Origin: Tautonia sp040717455
GTDB lineage: Bacteria; Planctomycetota; Planctomycetia; Isosphaerales; Isosphaeraceae
Assembly: GCF_040717455.1 (NCBI RefSeq)
Contig: NZ_JBFEFH010000010.1
Location: 124,001-188,000 of the forward strand
Length of the DNA: 64,000 nt
Direction of reading: 5' to 3'
Shown: piece by piece, positions 41,654 through 49,988 of the stretch
Layout: each line of letters starts with the position of its first letter
Position numbering within the stretch: position 1 is the stretch's first letter
Notes under the pieces: generated by a model
What the model saw: the letters and a program-made list of their open reading frames with translations, nothing else
What the model was told of the DNA's origin: nothing
Database searches by the model: none
Made by a program: the position numbers and the translations under genes

Positions 41654-42808
41654 ATGCCGGAGCTTGAGCGTGCGGACGTTGTGGTCGTCGGCGGCGGCGT
41701 GGTGGGGCTGTCGATCGCCTTTGTGCTGGCCGCCGAGGGGATGCGCCCGGTCGTGCTCGACCGTCGCGAGCTGGGCAAGGAGGCGAGCTGGGCCGGCGCC
41801 GGGATCATCGCCCCCGGCTCGGACAAGCCGCACCCGTTGCCGATGGCCCGGTTGCGGACCCGGAGCGCAGAGCTGTACCCGGAGTGGTCGGGTCGGCTCC
41901 GCGAGCTGACCGGCATCGACAACGGCTATCGGCGCTGCGGGGCGGTCGACGTGGCATTTGATGCCAAGCAAGAAAACGACCTGAAGGCCGCCGCCGGGCG
42001 CTGGCGGTCGGAGGGGATCGCCTTCGAGCGGCTGGAGCCGGGCGACTTCGCCCGGGTCGAGCCGCACCTCAGCCCCGAGATCCGGGTGGCCTACTTCGTG
42101 CCCGACCGGGCCCAGGTGCGGAACCCGAGGCACCTGAAGGCGCTGGCGACGGCCTGCGAGCGGCTCGGCGGGCGGCTGCGCCCGGGGGTCCCCTGCACCG
42201 GGTTCGAGGCGTCGGGCGGGAAGGTGGTGGCGGTGCGGACGCCCGAGGGGAGAATCGCGTGCGGGTCGGCGGTCGTCTCGGCCGGGGCGTGGACCGAGGG
42301 GCTGCTCGGCCGGATGGGGATGCAGGTGCCGACCCCGCCGATCAAAGGGGAGATCGTCCTGCTGAACAGCCATGTCCCGGTCTTGCGTCGGATCGTCGAG
42401 CTGGAGGACCGCTATCTCGTCCCGAGGGACGACGGCCGGGTGCTCGTGGGGGCGACCGAGGAGGCGGCGGGCTTCGACACGAGGCCGACCGCCTCGGCCA
42501 CGCGCGGGCTGATCGACCTGGCGATCCGGCTCTGCCCGGTGCTGGCCGACGCCTCGGTCGAGATGACCTGGGCGGGGCTCCGGCCGGGGAGCATGGACAC
42601 GAGGCCGATCATCGGGTCGGCCCCGGGGGTCGAGAACCTGTTCATCGCCACCGGGCACCGCCGGGCGGGCCTGCAGCTCTCGCCGAGCACGGCCGAGCTG
42701 GTGGCCGACCTGATCCTCGGCCGGTCGCCCTCGATCGACGTGGACGACTTCCGGGCCGATCGGCCGGCGTCGTCGTCCCCCGCCCCTCCCGACGCCTTCC
42801 GGTCCTGA
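41654..42808 (+). CDS. FAD-dependent oxidoreductase, glycine oxidase (ThiO)-like
   Basis: 384 residues of the DAO superfamily. The dinucleotide fold starts at once: ADVVVVGGGVVGLSIAFVLA (7-26). The ThiO-like ASWAGAGIIAPGS follows. The substrate domain spans ~90-300 (AVVSAGAWTEGLLGRMGM, TPPIKGEIVLL). The C-terminal motif is TWAGLRPGSMDTRPIIGSAP and ATGHRRAGLQLSPSTAELVA. It may make iminoacetate for thiazole synthesis or deaminate another amino acid; no thi genes are nearby, so the pathway is open. ATG 41654 follows AAGGAGG. Confidence 0.9.
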   Translation: MPELERADVVVVGGGVVGLSIAFVLAAEGMRPVVLDRRELGKEASWAGAGIIAPGSDKPHPLPMARLRTRSAELYPEWSGRLRELTGIDNGYRRCGAVDVAFDAKQENDLKAAAGRWRSEGIAFERLEPGDFARVEPHLSPEIRVAYFVPDRAQVRNPRHLKALATACERLGGRLRPGVPCTGFEASGGKVVAVRTPEGRIACGSAVVSAGAWTEGLLGRMGMQVPTPPIKGEIVLLNSHVPVLRRIVELEDRYLVPRDDGRVLVGATEEAAGFDTRPTASATRGLIDLAIRLCPVLADASVEMTWAGLRPGSMDTRPIIGSAPGVENLFIATGHRRAGLQLSPSTAELVADLILGRSPSIDVDDFRADRPASSSPAPPDAFRS

Positions 42809-42900
42809 GGCGGTCGGCCGCGCGGCGATCGGCGGACGGCGGTTCGCGCGTCGTTGTGAAGCGGCAGGCGTTTCCATCTCTGAATACGATTGGCGTGACG

Positions 42901-43233
42901 ATGCACCACAAAGGCTACGACATCATTTATGCCGACCCCGGGACCCTGGACGAGGTGCGCTGCCGGGTCTGCGGGGCCGTCTGCGACGCGAGGCGGGACG
43001 TGCCCACCGCCGCCGGCTTCGCCGAGTCGCTCGCCGGATCGAAGCGGAGGCGAGACGTGTTCACCTGCCCCCACGCGGCGACCGAGTGGCACGTGCTGGC
43101 GTTGAAACTCGTCCAGGAGATCGAGCGTACGCCGAGCAAGCGCCTGGCCGAGCTGATGCGGCTCGACCTGCGCGACCTGCTCTCGGACCACGTGCCCGAC
43201 GACGCGACGCACGCCCCCGAGTGGCTCGGCTGA
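42901..43233 (+). CDS. Small Cys/His hypothetical protein
   Basis: 110 residues. ATG 42901 is the first Met of the globular part; no strong ribosome site is seen. The motif C-R-V-C-G-A-V-C at ~18-25 with CPHAATEWH at ~60-68 could bind zinc. The C-terminal half is helical (ALKLVQEIERTPSKRLAELM). No family name comes to mind. It stands 93 bases after the glycine-oxidase-like gene and may share its transcript. Confidence 0.7.
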   Translation: MHHKGYDIIYADPGTLDEVRCRVCGAVCDARRDVPTAAGFAESLAGSKRRRDVFTCPHAATEWHVLALKLVQEIERTPSKRLAELMRLDLRDLLSDHVPDDATHAPEWLG

Positions 43234-43580
43234 CCCGGTCGGGTTCGCCTGCCGGGGGCCGGGATCCCGGCCCGAGGAGGGGCACGCACACACGCAATCA
43301 ACAATTTCGTATTTGTGAAGAATTTGCTTGACAATCGTTTGTGACTGGCGGACGCTTGGCACCGAGGTCGTGAAGACGTGAACGTCTCGACGAATCGCAC
43401 GAGCAAGTGAACGATTCGGGGATTGATCCGAGCACGCGAGGCGGTTGGAGGTTGCGGGGGAGAGACTGGCCCGTTGACGGATCCCGGGGCCGGGTGGCCC
43501 GGGGCCGAGCCGGGGCGGGAGGCTTGCGCGCCCGCCCGCCCACTCTCCCATCCCGACACGAGTCAAGGAATACGCAAACC
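43234..43580. other. Intergenic region before the DUF1559 cassette
   Basis: 347 bases. The part 43290-43345 is AT-richer and contains TTGACA (43328-43333) but no convincing -10. No gene is supported. Confidence 0.45.
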
Positions 43581-44024
43581 ATGCGATCAGCGATCGGAGC
43601 CCTGGCCCTGATGGTCGTGGCCGGGTGCGGTGGCGGCGACGGCGTGGGCGTCTCGGGGGTGGTGACGTTCCAGGGTCAGCCGGTCGAGGACGGGATGATC
43701 CAGTTCCTCGGCAACGACCCCGCGGCGGAGGGGCGATCGGCCGGCGCGCCGATCGTGGACGGCAAGTACGCGATCGCCCGCAACGGCGGGCCGCCCCCGG
43801 GTTCGTACCGGGTGGAGGTGACGGCGTATCAGGAGGTCCGCGAGCAGACGGCCGAGGAGATGGGCGGGGCGATGTTCGGCCGCGACCCGAGCGAGCTGGG
43901 GATCGCCCCCGAGGCGCTCATGGTGCGCGAGAACGTCATCCCCGAGCAGTACAACACCAAGAGCACGCTGACGGTGACCATCCCCTCGCAGCGCAATTTC
44001 CAGTACGACGTCGAGATTCCCTGA
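43581..44024 (+). CDS. Lipoprotein with carboxypeptidase-regulatory/transthyretin-like fold
   Basis: 147 residues. Lipobox VVAGC puts the lipidated Cys at 16. The mature region VSGVVTFQGQPVEDGMIQFL then PIVDGKYAIARNGG and PGSYRVEVTAYQ is the pattern of the small planctomycete lipoproteins with a carboxypeptidase-regulatory-like beta sandwich. PEQYNTKSTLTVTIPSQRNF ends it. Such genes sit beside DUF1559 genes in many planctomycetes. Here the DUF1559 gene follows after 82 bases. Function is unknown, probably in the envelope. Confidence 0.85.
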   Translation: MRSAIGALALMVVAGCGGGDGVGVSGVVTFQGQPVEDGMIQFLGNDPAAEGRSAGAPIVDGKYAIARNGGPPPGSYRVEVTAYQEVREQTAEEMGGAMFGRDPSELGIAPEALMVRENVIPEQYNTKSTLTVTIPSQRNFQYDVEIP

Positions 44025-44106
44025 CGGGACCGGTTGTGCCACGGCCGTCGCCGTCGGACGCGGTCGTGGGAGAGGTTTCCCCTGTCCAATCCAGGAGAGG
44101 TTTCCT

Positions 44107-45048
44107 ATGCGTCATCGTCGTCAACGCGACGCGTTCACCCTGATCGAGCTGCTGGTGGTCATCGCGATCATCGGCGTCCTGATCGCCCTGTTGCTGCCGG
44201 CCGTGCAATCGGCGAGGGAGGCGGCGCGGCGGGCCCAGTGCGTCAATAACATGAAGCAGATCGGCATCGCCCTTCATAATTATCACGACGCGCTCGGATC
44301 GTTTCCGATGGGCACGATCATCAATGCCCCCGGCTGGCCGAACCTGCCGAGCCTGCGGACCCCCTGGTCGTTCCACATCCTCCGGTTCCTGGAGGAGGGG
44401 AACCTGGGCAACGCCCTGAACTTCGAGGTGGGCATCGCCGGGCCGAACTGGGAAGGGTCGAATGCGAACATGAGCCTGATCGCCACCCGGGTCTCCACCT
44501 ACAATTGCCCGTCGGACACCCAGGAGGTCTTCCTGGCCGACTGGCGGCCGAAGTACAACTACGGCCCGAACTGGGGGAACACGAACCTCGGCCAGCTCAA
44601 CGTGGGCGACCCCACGACCGACGGCATCCGCTACCTCCGCGCCCCGTTCACCGTCAACCGCGTGGCCGGGATGCGCGACTTCCGGGACGGCACGAGCAAC
44701 ACGATCCTCGTCTCCGAACTGATCCAGGCGTCCGAGCTGCGGGACATGCGTTCCGAGTGGTGGAACGACACCGACTGCAACTTCATGACCCGGACCCCGC
44801 CGAACACGACGATCCCCGACTTCATGCCCGCCTGGTGCGAGAGCCGGCCGGGCAACAACGAGCCCTGCGTCGTCGGCGGCGGCTGGAACGACCTGTACAT
44901 GGCCAGCCGGAGCCGTCACCCCGGCGGCGTGAACACGCTTTACGGCGATGGTTCGGTCCGGTTCACCAAGAACACGGTCGCCCTGCCCATCTGGCGAGCC
45001 TTGGGAAGCATGAGCGGCGGCGAGGTGATCAGCGCCGACCAGTTCTAA
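44107..45048 (+). CDS. DUF1559 protein with type IV pilin-like N-terminus
   Basis: 313 residues. The prepilin cleavage/methylation motif is FTLIELLVVIAIIGVLIALL (10-29), followed by LPAVQSAREAARRAQCVNNM. The DUF1559 body includes NMKQIGIALHNYHDALGSFP, RDFRDGTSNTILVSELI, and the H-x9-DG box in RHPGGVNTLYGDGSVRF. This family is vastly expanded in planctomycetes and its role is not known; a pseudopilin-like surface or secretion role is often assumed. ATG 44107 follows AGGAGAGG. It is the second gene of a four-gene run. Confidence 0.95.
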   Translation: MRHRRQRDAFTLIELLVVIAIIGVLIALLLPAVQSAREAARRAQCVNNMKQIGIALHNYHDALGSFPMGTIINAPGWPNLPSLRTPWSFHILRFLEEGNLGNALNFEVGIAGPNWEGSNANMSLIATRVSTYNCPSDTQEVFLADWRPKYNYGPNWGNTNLGQLNVGDPTTDGIRYLRAPFTVNRVAGMRDFRDGTSNTILVSELIQASELRDMRSEWWNDTDCNFMTRTPPNTTIPDFMPAWCESRPGNNEPCVVGGGWNDLYMASRSRHPGGVNTLYGDGSVRFTKNTVALPIWRALGSMSGGEVISADQF

Positions 45049-45078
45049 TGGGCATGGATCGCCGCATCGCGTGTCTTC

Positions 45079-46191
45079 GTGATTGATCCTCCGGTCGGAG
45101 CCTTCCCGTTGCTTCGGCATGCCGCGACGACCCTCGGGGGCGGGGCACCGCCCCCGAGGCGCTCCAACTCGAAAGGGCTGGTGCTCCGGGCACTGGCGTG
45201 GGCGGTGCTGGCGTTCGTCGCCGTCGCGGGGCTGGCCGGCTGGGGGATCTCCCGATCGCGGCCGTACCGGATCTGGTCGGCCGATCGGGCGCTGAACGGT
45301 GGGAGACCTGAGCTGGCGATCGCGCGGCTCGGACCCTGGAAGACCTCGGACGACGTGCAGGCGGTGGCGATCGTCGCCCGGGCACAGATCGCTCGGGGAA
45401 ACCCCGAGTCGGCCCTGCGGTTGCTCGACGCCAGGCTCGGGCATCGGGTCGAGCCGGAGTGGTTGCGGCTGCTCGGCGAGACGGCCCTGGGCGTCGGTGC
45501 GATGGACCGCGCCTTCGAGGCCTTCGAGGCGCTCGACGCCCGGCAGCCGGGCCACCCGCCGACCCTCGCCCGGCTGGCCGAGCTGTCCGAATCGCTGCGA
45601 GGCCCGAGCGAGGCCGCTCGGCGTTACCGGGAGCTGGAACGCCTGGAACCGGGCAACCCCGAGTGGCCGAAGCGTCGCGGGCGGCTCCTGCTCGGTACCG
45701 ACCGCTACGCCGCGGCGGCCGAGGCGTTGCGGTCGGCCCTGGAGCGGGACGCGGGGGATCATGAAGCCCGCCTCTGGCTGGCCGAGGCGCTGTATCTCTC
45801 CGGCGACCCGGCCGCCAGCCTCGAACACCTGGAGATCTGCAGGAGGGCCGGGGGGGGCGGGGACGACCGGGTCGAGATCGCCCGGGCCGAGTGCCTGCGG
45901 GCCCTCGGCCGGGCCGATGAGGCGGTCGAGGTGCTCGATCGTGTGCTCGACGGCTCCCCGAAGGACGCCGACGCCCTTCGCCTGCGGGCCGAACTGGCGA
46001 TGGAACGCGGGGCGATCGACCGGGCCGCCGCCCTGCTCGACCGGGCGGTCGCCGAGGCCCCGGGCGACTGGCGCATTCATTACCAACTGTCGATGGTCAT
46101 GGCCCGCCTGGGACGCCCCGAAGACGCTCGCCACCATGCCGATCGGATGGCCGAGGAGCGGGATCGGGCCCGGGTCTCGCCCGCCCCGTGA
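45079..46191 (+). CDS. Membrane-anchored TPR protein
   Basis: 370 residues. One membrane helix (~37-60, LRALAWAVLAFVAVAGLAGW) is followed by about seven TPR-like helical repeats (GRPELAIARLGPW, GNPESALRLLDARL, GAMDRAFEAFEALD, TDRYAAAAEALRSALERDAG, GDPAASLEHLEI, GRADEAVEVLDRVL, GAIDRAAALLDRAVAEAPGD). GTG 45079 is the frame start; a later GTG before the helix is possible, since the ribosome site is weak. TPR arrays bind partner proteins; here the partner is likely the CRTAC1 protein, whose start overlaps this stop by four bases. Confidence 0.88.
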   Translation: MIDPPVGAFPLLRHAATTLGGGAPPPRRSNSKGLVLRALAWAVLAFVAVAGLAGWGISRSRPYRIWSADRALNGGRPELAIARLGPWKTSDDVQAVAIVARAQIARGNPESALRLLDARLGHRVEPEWLRLLGETALGVGAMDRAFEAFEALDARQPGHPPTLARLAELSESLRGPSEAARRYRELERLEPGNPEWPKRRGRLLLGTDRYAAAAEALRSALERDAGDHEARLWLAEALYLSGDPAASLEHLEICRRAGGGGDDRVEIARAECLRALGRADEAVEVLDRVLDGSPKDADALRLRAELAMERGAIDRAAALLDRAVAEAPGDWRIHYQLSMVMARLGRPEDARHHADRMAEERDRARVSPAP

Positions 46192-48017
46192 CGGCCGGGG
46201 GGACGCTTGAGGAGTTGAGCACGTTGATGCGCATCCGAAGGGTCTCGCGTCGAGTCGGGTTCGGCCTGGGGTCGGTCGGGGCGTTGGCCCTTATCGCCGT
46301 CACGCTCTGGAGTCGGTCGGGCGAGCGGGCCGGGCCGGAGGGGGTCGCGGGGCCGGCCCCGGACGCGGCCGGCGGCGAGATGCCCTTGGCCTCGGCGCGG
46401 GAGTCGCACGGCCTGGCCTTCACGGAGGTCGCGGGGACGGGCGTTGACGCGATTTATCGGAATGGTGAGGAGGCGGGGGCGCTGGCGATCCTGGAATCGC
46501 TCGGCGGCGGGGTGGCCGTCTTCGATTTCGACCGCGACGGCCGGCCCGACCTGTTCTTCCCGGGGGGGGGCCGGATCGTCCCCTCGGCCGGGGGCCTGAC
46601 GGTCGAAGGGCTGCCGGGGCGGCTGTACCGGAATCTCGGGGGCTGGCGCTTCGACGACGTGACCGAGGCGGCCGGGCTGGGCGACGCCTCGCGCTATACG
46701 CACGGGTGCGCGGCGGGGGACTTCGACAACGATGGATTCCCCGATCTGCTCGTCACCTCGTACCAAGGGGTTTCCCTCTACCGCAACGCGGGGGGGGCGT
46801 TCGTCGACGTGACCGAGGCGGCCGGCCTGACCGAGCCGGGCTGGGCGACCTCGGCCGCCTGGCTCGACGCCGACGGGGACGGACTGCTCGACCTGTACGT
46901 GGCGAGGTACGTCGACTGGTCGCCCGAGCGGGCCCCGGAGTGCCGCTATCATGCGTCGGGGGAGCTCGATATCTGTTCGCCCTCGGTCTTCGACCCCCTG
47001 CGCGACCTGCTCTATCGGAACCGGGGGGACGGCACCTTCGAGGAGATCGGCCGGGGGGCCGGGCTGGAGAACGGCGGCAAGGGCCTGGGCGTGGTGGCGG
47101 CCGACCTCGACGGCGACCGGGCGATCGACCTGTACGTCGCCAACGACACGACGCCGAATTTCCTCTATCGGAACCGGGGGGACGGCACGTTCGAGGAGAT
47201 CGGCCAGCTCTCGGGCGCGGCCCTCAGCGCCGAGGGGCTGGCGACCGGCAGCATGGGGGTGGCGGTCGGCGACCTCGACGGCGACGGCGATCTCGACCTC
47301 TGGGTGACGAACTACGAGGGGGAGATCAACGAGTTCTACCGGAACGACGGCGCGATGCAGTTCGTCCCGGTCGGGCTGGCCTCGGGCCTGGGGGCCGTCA
47401 GCAGGCCGCTGGTCGGCTGGGGGACCGTGCTGATTGACGGCGACGGCGACAGGGCGGACGAGGTCGTCGTGGCCAACGGCCACCTGATGCACCGCCTGCC
47501 CGGCACGCCCCGGCCGCAGCCCTCGATGTGCTTCCGGCGCGAGCCGGACGCGGGGCGATTCGAGCGGCTGGGGTTCGGGCCGGGGTCGTGGTTCGCCCGC
47601 GATCACGACGCACGCGGGGTGGCCTCGGGGGACCTCGACGGCGACGGCGACCCCGACCTGGTCGTCGTCGCCCAGAACGCGCCGGCCAGCCTGCTCCGCA
47701 ACGATCATGCGGGGCCGTCGCGGTATCTGCGGCTCCGCCTCGAAGGGACGCGGAGCAACCGCTCGGCCATCGGCGCGACGGTGGTCGTCTCGGCCGGCCC
47801 GCGGTCGCGTTGCGTGCCGATCGCGGGGGGGGGCAGCTACCTGTCTCAGAATGATGAGCAACTGCGGATCGGCCTCGGGTCGGCGACGGCCGCCGACCGG
47901 GTCGAGGTGCGCTGGCCGAGCGGTCAGACCGACCGCTTCGAGGATCTGGAGGCCGGTCCCGCCTGGCTTTTGCGCGAAGGGGAACCGGCCCGCCTGGATC
48001 CGATCGGGGCGGAATGA
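46188..48017 (+). CDS. CRTAC1 family protein (FG-GAP/VCBS propeller with ASPIC/UnbV domain)
   Basis: 609 residues. A GTGA overlap with the TPR gene couples them; ATG 46227 with GAGGAG upstream is an alternative start. After a signal anchor (~22-42) come FG-GAP repeats with calcium-binding D-x-D-x-D-G loops (VFDFDRDGRPDLFF, AAGDFDNDGFPDLLV, WLDADGDGLLDLYV, AADLDGDRAIDLYV, VGDLDGDGDLDLWV, SGDLDGDGDPDLVV). The C-terminal ~90 residues are ASPIC/UnbV (SNRSAIGATVVVSAGPRSRC, RVEVRWPSGQTDRF). It should be extracytoplasmic. TPR-CRTAC1 pairs recur in planctomycetes without a known function. Confidence 0.94.
   Translation: MTAGGTLEELSTLMRIRRVSRRVGFGLGSVGALALIAVTLWSRSGERAGPEGVAGPAPDAAGGEMPLASARESHGLAFTEVAGTGVDAIYRNGEEAGALAILESLGGGVAVFDFDRDGRPDLFFPGGGRIVPSAGGLTVEGLPGRLYRNLGGWRFDDVTEAAGLGDASRYTHGCAAGDFDNDGFPDLLVTSYQGVSLYRNAGGAFVDVTEAAGLTEPGWATSAAWLDADGDGLLDLYVARYVDWSPERAPECRYHASGELDICSPSVFDPLRDLLYRNRGDGTFEEIGRGAGLENGGKGLGVVAADLDGDRAIDLYVANDTTPNFLYRNRGDGTFEEIGQLSGAALSAEGLATGSMGVAVGDLDGDGDLDLWVTNYEGEINEFYRNDGAMQFVPVGLASGLGAVSRPLVGWGTVLIDGDGDRADEVVVANGHLMHRLPGTPRPQPSMCFRREPDAGRFERLGFGPGSWFARDHDARGVASGDLDGDGDPDLVVVAQNAPASLLRNDHAGPSRYLRLRLEGTRSNRSAIGATVVVSAGPRSRCVPIAGGGSYLSQNDEQLRIGLGSATAADRVEVRWPSGQTDRFEDLEAGPAWLLREGEPARLDPIGAE
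47010..47205 (+). repeat. 43-bp near-identical internal direct repeat
   Basis: 47010-47052 and 47163-47205 differ at one base. Both encode LYRNRGDGTFEEIG, so two FG-GAP repeats have been duplicated or converted recently. Confidence 0.9.
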
Positions 48018-48032
48018 TCGGGCGAGCGGTGA

Positions 48033-48704
48033 TCAGCCGTTGGGGTCGGCCTCGTCGGCGGGTTCGGCTCCGGCTTCACCCTCAGAGATAGCTTCGGCGG
48101 CGGGGTCGGCCTCGTTTGGGTCGGGGGCGATCTCCAGGAGCTCGACCTCGTAGATGATGGTCGAGTTCGGCGGGATGGAGGGGAGCTCGTCGGCCTGCAT
48201 CGCGCCGTCGAGCGAGTGCTCCTTGCCGGGGGCGTATTCGCCGAACGTGCCGAGCGCCCCGTAGGCGAGATTCGCCGGGACGGCCAGGCGGCGGACTTCG
48301 CCGAGTTTCATGCCGGCGACCCCTTCGTTGAACCCCTGGACCGCCCGCGAGTCGCCGATGGTGTGGGTCCAGGGGGTCTCGCGGTCCCGGCTGCTGTCGA
48401 TCGGCTCGCCCCCTTCGATGGTCGCGACGTAGTGGAGCACGACCCGATCCCCCGGCCTGGCCTGCGGCCCCTCGCCGGCCCGGATCGTCTCGTAGGCCAG
48501 GCCCGAGGCGGTGACGACCTCCTCCCCCTCCGCGGTCGGCTCGTTGAGGGAGGGGGACGGGCCGGCGGCCGGGCCCGGGTCGAGGGCCGAGGCGTCTCCG
48601 ATCGCCCCCGGTTGTGCGACGGTGGGCACGGGATCGCCGGACCCGCCGCACCCGACCAGGGCGAGGCTCAGGCCGAAGGCCGCAGGACGGACAAAATGTC
48701 GCAT
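48033..48704 (-). CDS. FKBP-type peptidylprolyl isomerase lipoprotein
   Basis: 223 residues. ATG 48704 follows AGGAG. Lipobox LALVGC gives lipid-modified Cys19. A linker spans ~20-75. The FKBP domain covers ~78-200: TASGLAYETIRAGEGPQARP, GDRVVLHYVATIEGGEPIDS, VQGFNEGVAGMKLGEVRRLA, VPANLAYGALGTFGEYAPG, IPPNSTIIYEVELLEI. The domain carries a longer insert than minimal FKBPs (EYAPGKEHSLDGAMQADELP). An acidic tail ends it. It folds or chaperones envelope proteins. It converges on the CRTAC1 gene with 15 bases between. Confidence 0.92.
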   Translation of the reverse strand: MRHFVRPAAFGLSLALVGCGGSGDPVPTVAQPGAIGDASALDPGPAAGPSPSLNEPTAEGEEVVTASGLAYETIRAGEGPQARPGDRVVLHYVATIEGGEPIDSSRDRETPWTHTIGDSRAVQGFNEGVAGMKLGEVRRLAVPANLAYGALGTFGEYAPGKEHSLDGAMQADELPSIPPNSTIIYEVELLEIAPDPNEADPAAEAISEGEAGAEPADEADPNG

Positions 48705-49032
48705 CGGTCGTTGACTCCTGCACGAGCCGAGTCGGCCCGGCTCGCCTCGATCGGGTTCCTGATCAGGCAAGGCGACCCGGCCGCTCGGCGGCGATCGGAT
48801 CGATTTCGGGGTGATTCTAATGCGCCTGGACGTGTCGTTCGAGGGGTGACCCGCCCCGGCCGGTTTGCCGATGTCGTGTCTCCCCATCGGCGTCGGGCCC
48901 GGAGGCCCGGCCCCCGCATTCACGCAATCGGGATCTTTGTCGGCCGGAGATGCGAATCGTGTTCTAGACTTTTCTCAAATCGAAGTGAGACGCGTTTGCA
49001 AGGGTTGGGCAACTTCGAGGAGTGGTCGTGCC

Positions 49033-49980
49033 ATGCCGGTTGAGGAGATCAGCGGGGCGATTTCCGCCAATGAGGTCGTCCGGCCGTTCGGCTCGAAGTT
49101 CTTCGAACGGCTGCTGGATCGGCTCTACGACGGCGTCTACTTCGTGGATCGGAACCGGACCATCCTCTACTGGAACCAGGCTGCCGAACGGCTCAGCGGA
49201 TACACGAGCAGCGAGGTGGTCGGGCACCCCTGCCAGGACAATATTCTTTGCCATACCGACTGCCAGGGGACCTTCCTCTGCAAAACGGGGTGCCCCCTGC
49301 TTCGGGCCATTCACGAGGACGAACCGACCTCGGCCCGCGTGTTCCTGAAGCATCGCAAGGGGCACCGGGTGGCCGTCGATGTGTCGGTGATGCCGATTTA
49401 CGACGACGACGGCGAGAACGTGGGGGCCGTCGAGATCTTTCGGGATGCCAGCCCGGTCGTCGCGCTCGAATCGGCCTATCGGCAGATGCGGGAGCTGGCC
49501 GAGAAGGACCCATTGACCGGCGCGATCAACCGACGCCAGGCGATGGAGATGCTCGATCAGCAGATCGCGCTCCGGCGCGAGTCGGGCATCCCGTTCGCGC
49601 TGATCATGACCGACATCGACCACTTCAAGCGGGTGAACGACGGCTTCGGCCACGCCGGGGGCGACGCGGCCCTGAAGGCCTTCGAGGCCTGCCTGGAGGC
49701 CAAGAGCCGGGCGAGCGACATCGTCGCCCGGATCGGGGGCGAGGAGTTCCTGATCATCCTGCCGGACCTCGACCTCGAACACGCGCATCGCATTGCCGAG
49801 CGCCTGCGCAAGCGTGTGTCCAGGATCACGTTTGCGGGGCAAGACGCGCTGCAACTGACGGCCAGCTTCGGGGTGGTCGAGGCCGAACCCGGGGAATCGC
49901 TCGACCACCTGCTGGCCCGGGTAGACGCGGCCCTCTACCGGGCGAAACGCCTGGGGCGCGACCGGGTTGAGCGGGGATGA
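49033..49980 (+). CDS. PAS-GGDEF diguanylate cyclase with Cys-rich sensor
   Basis: 315 residues. The PAS domain spans ~22-145 and contains five Cys, C67, C73, C77, C83 and C87 (CQDNILCHTDC, LCKTGC). This resembles PAS domains of other cyclases that carry a CxxGCPL motif, and it may bind a metal or react to redox. The GGDEF domain spans ~155-315: DPLTGAINRRQAMEML, DIDHFKRVNDGFGHAGGD, GGEEF at 235-239. The inhibitory I-site RASD lies at 226-229, five residues before it. It makes c-di-GMP, with product feedback. ATG 49033 follows AGGAG. It is cytoplasmic. Confidence 0.93.
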   Translation: MPVEEISGAISANEVVRPFGSKFFERLLDRLYDGVYFVDRNRTILYWNQAAERLSGYTSSEVVGHPCQDNILCHTDCQGTFLCKTGCPLLRAIHEDEPTSARVFLKHRKGHRVAVDVSVMPIYDDDGENVGAVEIFRDASPVVALESAYRQMRELAEKDPLTGAINRRQAMEMLDQQIALRRESGIPFALIMTDIDHFKRVNDGFGHAGGDAALKAFEACLEAKSRASDIVARIGGEEFLIILPDLDLEHAHRIAERLRKRVSRITFAGQDALQLTASFGVVEAEPGESLDHLLARVDAALYRAKRLGRDRVERG

Positions 49981-49988
49981 CCGGCCGG

